Origin: Variovorax sp. OV700
Lineage (GTDB): Bacteria; Pseudomonadota; Gammaproteobacteria; Burkholderiales; Burkholderiaceae_C
NCBI RefSeq assembly: GCF_900099805.1
Contig: NZ_FNDR01000002.1
Coordinates: forward strand, 620,001-684,000
Direction of reading: 5' to 3'
Length of the DNA stretch: 64,000 nt
Shown: piece after piece, positions 55,554 through 64,000 of the stretch
Numbering within the stretch: position 1 is the stretch's first letter
Layout: every line of letters starts with the position of its first letter
The notes under the pieces: generated by a model
What the model was told of the DNA's origin: nothing
Databases searched by the model: none
The model's input: only the letters and a program-made list of their open reading frames with translations
Made by a program: the position numbers and the translations under genes

Positions 55554-56495
55554 CTATTCATGCGCGTGGGTGAGGAATCGATGGGTCACCTGCTGGCCCC
55601 AAGGACCATTGATGCTCTCGACCGTGCCTTCGGTCACCCCTCGAAATTCCGCATTCAAACGATCGCTATCGGTCCAGTGTTCGTACATGAATTCCCAGGG
55701 GTCCATCCAGTAGTCGAATATCTGCCCGCCATAGACGTGCCGGCCTATGCCCCACACGCTCTCGTAGCCCAGGCCCTGCAGATGCTCGTGGCCGAGCATC
55801 AGGTCGTCGACGTCGTGGACTTCGAATGCCACGTGATTGAGGCCGGCCTTGGGCCCCGCTTGCAGCAGGAGCACATGGTGATCCACGAATTCGGCCCCAC
55901 GGTCGAGACGATTGAACGAGAGCCCCACTTCCCCGCCGGGCCCCACGATCTCGTCGCTCATGAGCAAGCCGAGGGTTTCGCGGTACCAGGCTCTCATGCG
56001 CGGCAACTCGGGAGTGACCAGCACCGCATGTCCCAAACGCAGCACGTTGGCGCAACCACGCTCGTGGCGTGCCAGCGTTCCCGCGCGACGCAGCCCCTCG
56101 GTGGCGTCGTTCAACGGGTGCCGGACGTGTTGGATCGGCTCGACGCGGGCGATACCATGGACCACTTCCACCGTGTGCCCGTCGGGGTCCGTCAGGCGTA
56201 CACGCAGGCCGCCGCCCGGCTCCTCGATACGTTCCACCTTCGATGCCCCGGGCAAGCGGCTGAGGCAGTCCAGGTCTTCTGCGTTATCAACAGCGAAGCC
56301 GAGAGCCAGGAATTTGGCCGGCCCCTCTTCCGTGATGTGAACATGGTGGTCGGGTCCGGCACCGCGCATGTAAAGCGCCTGGCCGGTGCGGTCAGCCCGG
56401 ACCAACCCGAAATCCTGCATGAAGGTTTCCGCACGATCCAGGTCCGGCACTCGGACGCGGACGTAGGCAAGATCTGCTGCTCTGATGATTGGCAT
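55554..56495 (-). CDS. Type I extradiol dioxygenase (two-domain VOC)
   Basis: A 313-residue vicinal-oxygen-chelate enzyme with two repeats. The 2-His-1-Glu iron site is in the C-terminal repeat: H in R-L-G-H-A-V-L-V, H in L-N-H-V-A-F-E-V and E in F-M-Y-E-H-W. It cleaves a catechol-type ring next to the diol. AAGGAG precedes the ATG at 56495. It is the committed ring-opening enzyme of this operon; the substrate is not evident from sequence. Confidence 0.88.
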   Translation of the reverse strand: MPIIRAADLAYVRVRVPDLDRAETFMQDFGLVRADRTGQALYMRGAGPDHHVHITEEGPAKFLALGFAVDNAEDLDCLSRLPGASKVERIEEPGGGLRVRLTDPDGHTVEVVHGIARVEPIQHVRHPLNDATEGLRRAGTLARHERGCANVLRLGHAVLVTPELPRMRAWYRETLGLLMSDEIVGPGGEVGLSFNRLDRGAEFVDHHVLLLQAGPKAGLNHVAFEVHDVDDLMLGHEHLQGLGYESVWGIGRHVYGGQIFDYWMDPWEFMYEHWTDSDRLNAEFRGVTEGTVESINGPWGQQVTHRFLTHAHE

Positions 56496-56511
56496 GACGA
56501 CTCCTTGGGCG

Positions 56512-57360
56512 TTACTCAAAGGCACGCGCGCGCTGGCGTTGCTGGCCAAGTTGGGGGGAGGTGAGAGTGACCACGTCGCCCGGCTTGAGGTAGACCGGCG
56601 GCTTCATGCCGGCGCCCACGCCCCCGGGCGTGCCGGTGACGATCACGTCCCCGGGAAGCAAAGTCATGACCTCGGACAGGTGGGCAATGATCTGCCGCAC
56701 GCTGAAAACCATGTCCGCAGTGTTTGTCACCTGGCGGGTAACGCCGCTCACATCGAGCTTCAAATCGATCGCCTGAGGATCCGGAATTTCGTCCTGGGTG
56801 ATCAGCCACGGACCGAGCGGCCCAAAGCTGGGCGCACTCTTTCCCTTGACGAACTGCCCGCCGCGGCCCATCTGCCAGTTGCGCTCGGAAATGTCGTTGG
56901 CCAAGCAGTAACCCGCGACGTACTGGAGCGCCTCGGACTCGCTGACGTTGCTGGCGGTCCGGCCCATCACGACTGCGAGTTCCACCTCCCAATCCACCGC
57001 TGTGGCTCCGCGGGGAATCACGGTGTCGTCGTCAGGACCGCAGATCGAGGTGAGCGCCTTGTTGAACACCAGGGGTTCGGGCGGTGTCGGCATGCCCACC
57101 GCCTCGGCGATGTGGGCCCTGTAGTTCAGGCCGATCGCGAAGAACTGGCGCACGCCGGCAACAGGGGGGCCTAGGCGCTGCGGACCCTTGACCAGGGCGA
57201 GCTTGCGCGGGTCGATGGCGGACAACACCTTCAGGCTGTCGGGGCCAAGGATTTCCGGGGTGAGGTCGGCGATCGCCGGATACAGGCTGCGGATCTGCCC
57301 CTCGTTGTCGAGCAAACCGGGCCGCTCCTGACCCACGGGGCCATAACGCAATAATTTCAT
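56512..57360 (-). CDS. Fumarylacetoacetate hydrolase-family protein
   Basis: A 282-residue FAH-family enzyme. Metal-binding E-x-E is in D-W-E-V-E-L-A-V-V-M, with I-G-L-N-Y-R-A-H upstream and V-I-V-T-G-T-P-G-G-V-G near the end. Homologues act as 2-oxo-hept-ene-dioate isomerases/decarboxylases, fumarylpyruvate hydrolases or acylpyruvases in meta-pathways. It is 16 bp upstream of the dioxygenase gene. Confidence 0.92.
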   Translation of the reverse strand: MKLLRYGPVGQERPGLLDNEGQIRSLYPAIADLTPEILGPDSLKVLSAIDPRKLALVKGPQRLGPPVAGVRQFFAIGLNYRAHIAEAVGMPTPPEPLVFNKALTSICGPDDDTVIPRGATAVDWEVELAVVMGRTASNVSESEALQYVAGYCLANDISERNWQMGRGGQFVKGKSAPSFGPLGPWLITQDEIPDPQAIDLKLDVSGVTRQVTNTADMVFSVRQIIAHLSEVMTLLPGDVIVTGTPGGVGAGMKPPVYLKPGDVVTLTSPQLGQQRQRARAFE

Positions 57361-57367
57361 TGGGTGT

Positions 57368-57412
57368 CCTATTCGAAGTTGATCAGTACGGTTTGGAGCG
57401 AGTGAGGTGCTC
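57368..57412 (-). repeat. Duplicate of the ALDH 3' end
   Basis: The ~45 bases upstream of the FAH gene are nearly the same as 53978-54022, which encode the last residues of the ALDH (H-F-T-R-S-K-T-V-L-I-N-F-E). A base deletion breaks the frame. This implies that an ALDH paralogue once preceded the FAH gene, or that recombination copied the end. Confidence 0.75.
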
Positions 57413-57529
57413 GTGGGAGCTTTGTCGGCTATATAAAAATATCAGTATTCGATTCATATATATCAGAAGTCGAGTTCTAGTTCGTCCATAAGGAAAACCC
57501 TCGACCCGCCAGCGGATATGCCTCATCCA

Positions 57530-58330
57530 TCACTGGCCCCGAAACAAGGGGATCCTCTTTTCGCGCCAGGCGGCAACGCCTTCGCGAAGATCGGCCGAGC
57601 GCAGGCACGCAAGCTCGGCTTGCGCAACCTCGGTGGCGTCCCATCGTCCGCGTGCAAGCGCATTCAATGCGGCCTTCATGCCCCTGCTAGGCAAGGGAGC
57701 GGTAGCTGCGACAGCGCGGGCGATCGCTCGCGCTTCGTCCAGCAAGACCTCCGGTGCGACGATCGCATCGAGGTACCCGATGGCCAGCATCGCCTCGGCG
57801 TCTAGTTCCTGCGCCAGAAGGAACAGTCGCTTGGCCGCATTGAGCCCCAGACGTGACACATATCTTCGAAGACCGGACTCGTAATAGTGAAGCCCCAGGC
57901 GAGCAGCCGGCATGACCATCCGCACCGATGGCACGCCCAGGCGGAAGTCACAGGCCAGCGCGAGGTCGGTGGACCCGCCGAACACGCCTCCGTTCAAGGC
58001 GCAGACCGTCACCTGGGGCAGCGCTTCCACGGCATCGACCATGGCGACAAAGGCATTGCCACCGCCGGGCTCGCGCCCCCCTTCTTCGCGCGTGTTCAAT
58101 ACCGATCCGATGTCATAGCCCGCGCTGAAATGCTTGCCTGTACCTGTGAGGATGACGCAGCGGACAGTGCCGTCGGTTTGCAGCGCCTTGCAATGAGCCA
58201 GCACGACGTCGATGTCGGCAGGCTCGACTCGGTTGGCGGACCCCGGGCGCCGCAGGCGAATGGTCGCAACGGAACCCGAAACGCTCAGCGACGGCGCACC
58301 GTTCTCTTCTTCTGGCTGTCGCAGGCTCAT
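57530..58330 (-). CDS. Enoyl-CoA hydratase/isomerase-family protein
   Basis: A 266-residue crotonase-fold protein. The oxyanion-hole segments are F-S-A-G-Y-D-I-G near 70 and N-G-G-V-F-G-G-S near 115. It overlaps the CoA-transferase stop (ATGA). It would hydrate or isomerise a CoA-bound acid made by the transferase. Confidence 0.9.
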   Translation of the reverse strand: MSLRQPEEENGAPSLSVSGSVATIRLRRPGSANRVEPADIDVVLAHCKALQTDGTVRCVILTGTGKHFSAGYDIGSVLNTREEGGREPGGGNAFVAMVDAVEALPQVTVCALNGGVFGGSTDLALACDFRLGVPSVRMVMPAARLGLHYYESGLRRYVSRLGLNAAKRLFLLAQELDAEAMLAIGYLDAIVAPEVLLDEARAIARAVAATAPLPSRGMKAALNALARGRWDATEVAQAELACLRSADLREGVAAWREKRIPLFRGQ

Positions 58331-59520
58331 ATGGCACCCTCGGCGATCAGCGCTTCGATCTCGCCAGGACCGAAGCCCAGTTCCTGGAGCAGGCTCAGGT
58401 TGCTGCCGCCTTTTTCCTCAAGGGTCGTCTCGATTCTTGCGGGTGTGCGTGCGAGGTCCACCACCTGGGAGATCAGGTTGATCGGACCCCGTTCCGGATG
58501 GCTCACCGGACTCGAGATGCCGCAGTGCCGCACCTGCTCGTCAGCAAAAACCTGACCCATGGAGTAAATCGGTCCGCACGGCACGTCCTGTGCATCGAGT
58601 GCTTCGATCCACGCTGCGGTGCTGCGCGTGCGAAATACGCTGCGCAGCAACTCGTTCAGCTGTTCCCGGTTTCGCACCCGGTCGGGATCGGACAGGAATT
58701 CGGGGAGATCGGCCAGGTCGGGTCGACCGATTGCCCGACATAGCGACCGCCACATGCTGTCGCCGCCGGCGCCAACGTTAAGAAAACCATCACTGGTGGG
58801 ATAGGCCGACGTGGGCATGCTGGTGGGGTGGTCGTTACCGACTCTTCCCGCAACCGTGCCATCCACAAGGTAACGGGCTGCCTGGAAGTCCATGAGCCCG
58901 ATGCCTGCATGCAGCAGGGAGGTTCGGACCCATTGACCCTCACCGCTCGATTCGCGCTCCAATAGTGCCGTGAGAGCACCCAGCGCTGCATAGAGTCCTG
59001 CCACCACATCGACGACGGCCGCCCCCGCGCGCATGGGGTCGCCCTCGGGTGCGCCTGTTGTGCTCATGAGGCCGCACATGCCTTGGATGATCTGGTCGAA
59101 GCCAGGTCGGCGCTGGTACGGGCCGTCTTGTCCGAACCCTGAAATGCTCACCAGGATGATCCTCGGGTTGATTGCCCTGAGCGCCTGGTAGCCGATACCA
59201 AGCCGAGTCTTCACATCCGGACGGAAGTTCTCCACGACCACGTCCGCCGTTGCGACCAGTCGCATCAGCACCTCGCGCCCGCCCGTGGACTTCAGGTCCA
59301 GCGTCATCGAACGCTTGTTCCGGTGCAAGTTCTGCATGTCGGCTCCATTGCGCGCACCGACATAGAGCTCTCCCCGCTTGGCCGCAGCTGGAGCCTCCAC
59401 CTTGATGACATCCGCCCCAAAGTCAGCGAGCTGTTTGACGCAAGTGGGGCCCGCGCGGACCTGGCTCAGGTCGATGACCCGAAAGCGGTGTAGCGCTCCC
59501 TCATTCATGACGCGTTGCAT
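58327..59520 (-). CDS. Class III (CaiB/Frc-type) CoA transferase
   Basis: A 397-residue family III CoA transferase. The N-terminal V-I-D-L-S-Q-V-R-A-G-P, A-D-V-I-K-V-E and the catalytic Asp in R-P-G-F-D-Q-I-I-Q-G are standard. AAAGG precedes the ATG at 59520. It is the first gene of the operon and faces the divergent GntR regulator. It activates a carboxylic acid to a CoA ester for the hydratase. Confidence 0.92.
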   Translation of the reverse strand: MQRVMNEGALHRFRVIDLSQVRAGPTCVKQLADFGADVIKVEAPAAAKRGELYVGARNGADMQNLHRNKRSMTLDLKSTGGREVLMRLVATADVVVENFRPDVKTRLGIGYQALRAINPRIILVSISGFGQDGPYQRRPGFDQIIQGMCGLMSTTGAPEGDPMRAGAAVVDVVAGLYAALGALTALLERESSGEGQWVRTSLLHAGIGLMDFQAARYLVDGTVAGRVGNDHPTSMPTSAYPTSDGFLNVGAGGDSMWRSLCRAIGRPDLADLPEFLSDPDRVRNREQLNELLRSVFRTRSTAAWIEALDAQDVPCGPIYSMGQVFADEQVRHCGISSPVSHPERGPINLISQVVDLARTPARIETTLEEKGGSNLSLLQELGFGPGEIEALIAEGAI

Positions 59521-59578
59521 TGAGACGACCTTTAAAAATTTCGCCGCAGTCTACATGTCAAATACATCACAAGCAATG

Positions 59579-59592
59579 TCTGATATTTCAGA
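59579..59592. promoter_or_regulatory. Candidate GntR operator palindrome
   Basis: TCTGATATTTCAGA is a 5-4-5 inverted repeat in the 143-bp region between the CoA-transferase gene and the GntR gene. Position and symmetry suit a GntR/FadR-type operator controlling both directions. No conserved second copy was confirmed. Confidence 0.35.
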
Positions 59593-59663
59593 TACCAATA
59601 GGTGTGCGTCTCAAAACCCCCTTTGACATAAAATAGCTCGATGACTTTGACCGGAACCTTGCG

Positions 59664-60497
59664 ATGAAAACAAAGAATCCAGGCGAATCGGCCGAACTGG
59701 AGAGCTCACCCGCAGCCGTGGAACCTAAGCTCCGCGCCTCGGAACTGGTTCGCCGTCAGCTGGAGCGCGACATCAGTAGTGGAGTGCTCCTGCCCGGCGA
59801 TGCATTGGACGAGGATGCATTGGCAAAGCGGTTTGGCGTTTCGCGCACCCCGGTCCGGGAGGCCCTGCTGCAGTTGTCGGTCCGCGGACTTGTGTTAATC
59901 GCCCCGCGCGCGGGCACTTATGTGTCGCGGCTTTCCATCCCTGAATTGCTGGGCCTTTCCGAGTTGCTTGCCGAACTCGAAGGCGCTTGCGCCAAACTGG
60001 CAACGCGTCGGCTCACTCCAGAAGAGGCGCACGAATTGCGCCGCGTGCACGAAGAAAGTCTGGCGTTTGAATCCGATCCCGACCCGCAGGCCTACAGCCG
60101 GGCCAACACGCGATTTCACGAAATCCTCTATCGCGCCTGCCGCAATGACGCGCTGATGGGCGAGATCGCCCACATTCGGCGCCGCACGCAGGTGTATCGG
60201 CAGTCCGTCTTTCAGAACCAGGCACGTATTCGCCGCTCCCGGGAAGAACACGGACGCATCCTGGAGGCGATACTGGCGGGCGATTCGGTCATGGCCGGCC
60301 ACTTGATGGTGGACCACATTGCGGCGGGCGGGCGCGATTTCGCAGACTTGATCTCCACCCTGCCTCAACGGCTGTTGGCTTCCGCAGTAGAAACCTATCC
60401 AGGAAAGCAAGCGGCGGAATTGGGACACGCTCCGGCGAAGACGACGCGGCGTCCAGTGGGTAGGCCTCGCGCTGCAGCCAGGGGCAAAGCGGGCTGA
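59664..60497 (+). CDS. GntR-family regulator, FCD (FadR) subfamily
   Basis: A 277-residue regulator. The N-terminal winged HTH contains F-G-V-S-R-T-P-V-R-E-A-L-L-Q-L near residue 60. The C-terminal helical FCD domain has the metal/ligand histidines in F-H-E-I-L-Y, E-E-H-G-R-I-L-E and D-H-I. It is followed by a basic A/P/R-rich tail. It probably represses the divergent CoA-transferase operon and releases on binding a pathway acid. Confidence 0.92.
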   Translation: MKTKNPGESAELESSPAAVEPKLRASELVRRQLERDISSGVLLPGDALDEDALAKRFGVSRTPVREALLQLSVRGLVLIAPRAGTYVSRLSIPELLGLSELLAELEGACAKLATRRLTPEEAHELRRVHEESLAFESDPDPQAYSRANTRFHEILYRACRNDALMGEIAHIRRRTQVYRQSVFQNQARIRRSREEHGRILEAILAGDSVMAGHLMVDHIAAGGRDFADLISTLPQRLLASAVETYPGKQAAELGHAPAKTTRRPVGRPRAAARGKAG

Positions 60498-60749
60498 GGG
60501 CCTGCAGTGCCGACGGCAAACTGAAGGACAGGTGGTGGCCTACCTCACGCACGCGAGCTTCACAATGATCGCGACCGAGGGAATGTCCATCGTCCTCGTT
60601 TCCAGCTTCGTCTTTCGACCACGAACGGGCGTCTTGCGTTCTCCACCGGGTTGGTGGTCCGCTGTAAATCGCACTGCTTACGTCGGTTCAGACACCACGC
60701 GCAAGGGCGTGGTTTATTGACTGCCTACGTTGAACTCAAAGCAGCGTCT
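60498..60749. other. Intergenic region without recognised gene
   Basis: About 250 bases between converging genes. A 62-codon plus-strand frame is present but shows no family character. No strong terminator hairpin was identified. Confidence 0.4.
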
Positions 60750-62216
60750 TCATAGCTGGATGCAAACTGTTTTTGGTTCGGTGTACATCTCAAGGGCGGC
60801 AGAGCCCATCTCTCGACCCCAGCCCGATTCCTTGTAGCCGCCAAAAGGCATCGCTGCATCCATCACGTGGTGGCAGTTGATCCACACCGTACCGGCCTGC
60901 ACGGCACGGGCCACAGCGTGTGCACGCGATACGTCTCGCGTCCAGATGCTGGCGGCCAGGCCGTATATGCTGTTGTTGGCATGGGCTACCACTTCATCCA
61001 CTTCCTTGAAGCGCGTAGCGACAAGGACCGGGCCGAAGATCTCCTCCTGCACGACCCGCATCGACTGACGCACGTCCGTGAGGATGGTGGGGCGATAGAA
61101 GTAGCCCGCCCCGCCGACCGCCTCGCCACCGACCGCGACACCGGCGCCCTCCTTCCGACCAATGTCAACGTAGCCGGTTACGCGCCGCAATTGCTCATCA
61201 GAAACCAAGGGGCCGATCTGCGTGTCAGGGTCAAGGCCGGGCCCGATCTTGAGCGCTGATGCCACGGCCACAAGGCGCTCCACGAACTTGTCATAAATCG
61301 ACTCATGCACGTACAGGCGCGAACCGGCCGTGCAGACCTGCCCCTGATTGAAGAAAATCGCATGCGCTGCGCCCTTCACGGCGGCGTCCAGATCGGCGTC
61401 GCCCATGACGATGACGGGTGATTTGCCGCCCAGTTCCAAGGAAATGCGTTTGAGCGTGTCGGAGCCTGAGCGCACGATCATCTTGCCGACCTCGGTGGAT
61501 CCCGTGAAGGCGATCTTGTCAACGTCAGGGTGCGCCACGATAGCGGCGCCCGACGAATGACCCAGGCCTTGGATGAGATTGAGTTGCCCGGGGGGCACGC
61601 CAGCCTCGTGCGCGATGGCCACCAGCGCCGCAGCGGTCAGCGGCGTCTGCTCGGCAGGCTTGAGAATGGACGCACAGCCGAAAGCCAGGGCCGGGGCAAC
61701 CTTCCACGCCGCCATCAACAAAGGGAAGTTCCAGGGCACGATCTGACCCACCACGCCCATGGGATCGCGCTGAGTGTAGGCAAGGAATTGGCCCTGAGGG
61801 CGGCCCGCCAGCGGAAGCTGCTCCCCCTCCATCCGCGTGGCCCAGCCCGCCATGTAGCGAAACACATTGGCGGCGGAGGGTATGTCAGCCATGCGCGCGG
61901 CCGACACGGGCTTGCCGTTGTCCAGAGATTCGAGCGCGGCAAGTTCCTCGCCGCGGGCCTCGATCATGTCGGCAATGCGCGTGAGCACGCGTGATCTGGC
62001 CATGGGCGGCGCCTTGGCCCAGGGACCCTTTTCAAAGGCGGCGCGCGCGCTGCGCACGGCCAAATCGACATCCTGCGCATCGGCCGAGGCCACTTGCGCG
62101 ATGGGCTGGCCGGTTGCGGGATTGACAGTGCTCAGAGTCGCGCCCGATCGGGCGTCGACCCATTCACCATTGATGAACAGTTTCAGGGGAGGCAGTTGAG
62201 GGGTGGGTGTGGACAT
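60750..62216 (-). CDS. Aldehyde dehydrogenase (betaine/phenylacetaldehyde-type)
   Basis: A 488-residue ALDH of the betaine/phenylacetaldehyde dehydrogenase type. The Glu is in L-E-L-G-G-K-S-P and the Cys in N-Q-G-Q-V-C-T-A-G, with F-T-G-S-T-E-V-G-K for NAD. The ATG at 62216 removes an 18-residue unlikely extension. It follows a Liv-type binding-protein gene by 34 bp, suggesting an oxidising step for the imported compound. Confidence 0.92.
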   Translation of the reverse strand: MSTPTPQLPPLKLFINGEWVDARSGATLSTVNPATGQPIAQVASADAQDVDLAVRSARAAFEKGPWAKAPPMARSRVLTRIADMIEARGEELAALESLDNGKPVSAARMADIPSAANVFRYMAGWATRMEGEQLPLAGRPQGQFLAYTQRDPMGVVGQIVPWNFPLLMAAWKVAPALAFGCASILKPAEQTPLTAAALVAIAHEAGVPPGQLNLIQGLGHSSGAAIVAHPDVDKIAFTGSTEVGKMIVRSGSDTLKRISLELGGKSPVIVMGDADLDAAVKGAAHAIFFNQGQVCTAGSRLYVHESIYDKFVERLVAVASALKIGPGLDPDTQIGPLVSDEQLRRVTGYVDIGRKEGAGVAVGGEAVGGAGYFYRPTILTDVRQSMRVVQEEIFGPVLVATRFKEVDEVVAHANNSIYGLAASIWTRDVSRAHAVARAVQAGTVWINCHHVMDAAMPFGGYKESGWGREMGSAALEMYTEPKTVCIQL

Positions 62217-62250
62217 CGCTAAATCCGGGGTCGGGCAGAAGAAGGGCCGC

Positions 62251-63459
62251 TTACACGGCCAGGGGTTCACCGAAGGGTTTCCAGGTCTCGCCGTCGAAGC
62301 GCTGCAGCCACAGCTTTTCGTAGAGCTCGTGCTGGTTCGGCTGGGTACTCAGCTGCACGCCGGGCAGCATGATGGCGGTGCGAAAACCCTTGAGGTTCAG
62401 CGCCTGCTTCATGATGTTCTCGCGAGTGAGGTCATCGCCGCTTCGTCGCAGGATCTCTCGCAGAATCTGTGCGCTGTTGTAGCCCGAGGCGATCAACTGG
62501 TCATTGGGATCGTGGCCACTCAGGCGCTTCTTCGCGAACTCCCGCAGCTCGACGATTGCGGGGTCCTTGTTCCACTGCGAATCGGAGGGCGACTTGGCCA
62601 CGGCGATGGTAATGGCCCCCACAACCTTGTCGCCGCCGGCCGGGCGCATGATGGCCTGGATGGACGAGCTGCCCAACGGCAGGAATATCTGGGGCTTCCA
62701 GCCAATGTCGTGCGCCTTGCGCAGCGCCTGTACCGCGAACTTGCCGTTGCACAGCACGAAGAACACGTCCGCATTCGTGCTCTTCAGGCCTACGACCTGC
62801 GAGTCCACCGTCGCATCCGTCACCTCGTAGGTGTTCTCAGCCACGACCATGGTCTTGGCCCGTTCACCAAGCGCGCTCTTGATGGCGTCCAGGTAGTCCT
62901 TGCCGAAGTCGTCGTTCTGGCGCAGCACCGCGATCTTCGCGTTGGGCTTGTTATCCAGTAGCCAGCGTGCATAGGCACGCCCTTCGGCGGCATAGGACGG
63001 TGCACCGGGAACGACAAAGGGCGCAACCTTGGCGTCCACCCACTTGTTCGCGCCGCTGTTGACAAGCAGCTGCGGCACTTTGCGCTCATTGAGGTAACGG
63101 TGGATGGCGTTGTTGTTGGGAGTTCCCAGCGTCTGATAGATCAGCGCGACGTTCTCGCTTTCCACCAGGCGTCGCGTGAGCTCCAGTGCCTTGCCGGGGT
63201 TATATGCGTCGTCGTACTGGATCAGTCGGACTTTGCGGCCGTTGATGCCGCCCGTTTCGTTCAACTCCTCGAAGTAGGCCTGCGCGGCCTTTCCCATCAT
63301 GCCAAGGCCTGACACCGGCCCACTGAAGGGCATGGTGGAGCCGATGCGGATTTCACTATCGGAAGTGCCCGGCCCGTACTTGGGCTGTGCGAAAACGGCG
63401 TGCGGAAAGCTCAGTGCCGCGGCCGAGGCCGCAAGTGCGGTGCGTCGATTCATGGACAT
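62251..63459 (-). CDS. ABC transporter substrate-binding protein, LivK-like (second system)
   Basis: A 402-residue periplasmic binding protein. The signal peptide M-S-M-N-R-R-T-A-L-A-A-S carries two arginines and ends near V-F-A-Q. The mature part has I-R-I-G-S-T-M-P-F-S-G-P and L-I-Q-Y-D-D-A-Y-N-P-G. It is part of a second Liv operon with the partial permease next to it. Confidence 0.9.
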   Translation of the reverse strand: MSMNRRTALAASAAALSFPHAVFAQPKYGPGTSDSEIRIGSTMPFSGPVSGLGMMGKAAQAYFEELNETGGINGRKVRLIQYDDAYNPGKALELTRRLVESENVALIYQTLGTPNNNAIHRYLNERKVPQLLVNSGANKWVDAKVAPFVVPGAPSYAAEGRAYARWLLDNKPNAKIAVLRQNDDFGKDYLDAIKSALGERAKTMVVAENTYEVTDATVDSQVVGLKSTNADVFFVLCNGKFAVQALRKAHDIGWKPQIFLPLGSSSIQAIMRPAGGDKVVGAITIAVAKSPSDSQWNKDPAIVELREFAKKRLSGHDPNDQLIASGYNSAQILREILRRSGDDLTRENIMKQALNLKGFRTAIMLPGVQLSTQPNQHELYEKLWLQRFDGETWKPFGEPLAV

Positions 63460-63484
63460 GGCAAGTCCCTTTCGTGGTTAAAAG

Positions 63485-63997
63485 CTATGAAGGTCTGGAC
63501 TCAATGCATGGCCCGGGTGTTGGGGCGGGCTTGGTCCGTGAACGCCAGCGCTGCGCCAGCGCTTGGCCGGCACCGGCCAAGCCACCAGGGGCAAGGAAGA
63601 CGATCACCAACACCGAGAAGCCGAAAATGGCCCAGGGCGCTGCCGTGGATACGCGCTCTGCCCAGGCCGGCACGTACAGAATGAACGCCGCTCCGATCCA
63701 TGGCCCCACCGTCGAGGCTGGACCGCCGACCACCAGCGCCACCAGCATGGTCAGCGAGAGGAAGACGCCAAAGCTGTCGGGACTGACGTACTGCACGTTC
63801 AACGCATACAGGCCACCACCGAGCGCCGCACACAGGCCACTGAAGGCGAAGGCCACCTCCTTGACGCGGCTGACGTGCACACCGTGCGCCGCTGCGGCGA
63901 TGGCGTTGTCGCGCACCGAACGCAGCTCCAGGCCTCTGCGACCGGCCAAGATCTTGGCCAGCACCACGGTCAGCAGCACCGCGATGGCCAGCGCCAC
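63485..63997 (-). CDS. ABC transporter permease LivM type, partial (runs off window)
   Basis: The last 170 residues of a LivM-type permease, with R-S-V-R-D-N-A-I-A-A-A-A-H-G-V and several membrane helices including A-F-S-G-L-C-A-A-L-G-G-G-L. Its N-terminus lies beyond the window. The hydrophilic C-terminal tail is typical. It precedes the binding-protein gene on the minus strand. Confidence 0.9.
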   Translation of the reverse strand: MALAIAVLLTVVLAKILAGRRGLELRSVRDNAIAAAAHGVHVSRVKEVAFAFSGLCAALGGGLYALNVQYVSPDSFGVFLSLTMLVALVVGGPASTVGPWIGAAFILYVPAWAERVSTAAPWAIFGFSVLVIVFLAPGGLAGAGQALAQRWRSRTKPAPTPGPCIESRPS

Positions 63998-64000
63998 CCA

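Noticed and set aside
59623-59628. TTGACA as -35 box of the GntR gene
   Set aside because: No acceptable -10 element at 16-18 bases downstream.
1-64000. CRISPR arrays, tRNA or rRNA genes
   Set aside because: No regularly spaced short repeats or recognisable RNA genes were seen on reading; a tRNA scan was not possible.

Overview
The window is a high-GC proteobacterial accessory region, most likely from a Burkholderiales host. That guess rests on four solute-binding proteins of the Bug/TctC type, two Liv-type ABC systems in Bordetella/Comamonas-like gene company, and the IS families present. Several genes (FAD-linked oxidase, ammonia-lyase, RibA-like protein, F420 genes) look to me more like Rhodobacterales or other alphaproteobacterial proteins, so part of the region was probably imported. 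That is an impression from the protein sequences, not a database result. No rRNA, tRNA or CRISPR array was seen.

Layout. 0-2 kb: IS21/IS66 chimera and a truncated IS110. 2-10.3 kb (all minus): FAD-linked oxidase, HAL-like ammonia-lyase, two-subunit molybdenum hydroxylase (xdhAB type) and a Bug protein. 10.3-13.5 kb: leader repeat A, IS481 and IS91 scraps, a TPR regulator-like protein. 13.5-21 kb (minus): GTP cyclohydrolase II (RibA-like), hydantoinase-like amidohydrolase, flavin reductase-like protein, AtzB/8-oxoguanine-deaminase-like amidohydrolase, Bug protein, F420-type LLM oxidoreductase, leader repeat B. 21.3-27 kb (plus): pcaJ/pcaF scrap, pntA, pntB, xdhC-like gene, EamA transporter. 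27-29.3 kb: broken dioxygenase and ggt genes, a SnoaL-like protein, a RidA-like protein. 29.4-39.2 kb: HisC-like aminotransferase and a coenzyme F420 locus, with cofD-cofC-cofE-npdG on minus and, on plus, fbiC, an M20 N-carbamoylase/allantoate hydrolase and a class III aminotransferase. 39.4-46.6 kb: a graveyard holding a second, decayed version of the same genes (cofH, cofE, aminotransferase and M20 fragments), one surviving FMN reductase of the FbiB C-terminal type, and broken IS21/IS3 elements. 43.6-47.6 kb: two Bug genes and a LysR regulator. 48.05-49.37 kb: a complete IS3-family element with perfect 26-bp ends. 49.4-60.5 kb: Liv ABC transporter plus an aromatic meta-cleavage-type operon (ALDH, extradiol dioxygenase, FAH hydrolase, enoyl-CoA hydratase, class III CoA transferase) with a divergent GntR regulator. 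60.7-64 kb: ALDH plus a second Liv system that runs off the end.

How the genes may work together. RibA, FbiC, CofD, CofC, CofE and the FMN reductase would supply coenzyme F420. PntAB and NpdG could pass reducing power NADH -> NADPH -> F420H2. The LLM protein could spend F420H2 on a substrate. The remaining enzymes (ammonia-lyase, Mo-hydroxylase, deaminase-like amidohydrolase, hydantoinase, N-carbamoylase, aminotransferases) together suit degradation of an imidazole/hydantoin-type amino acid derivative to a simple amino acid. This F420-linked N-heterocycle pathway is the main novel proposal. It is inferred from gene content; the substrate is unknown.
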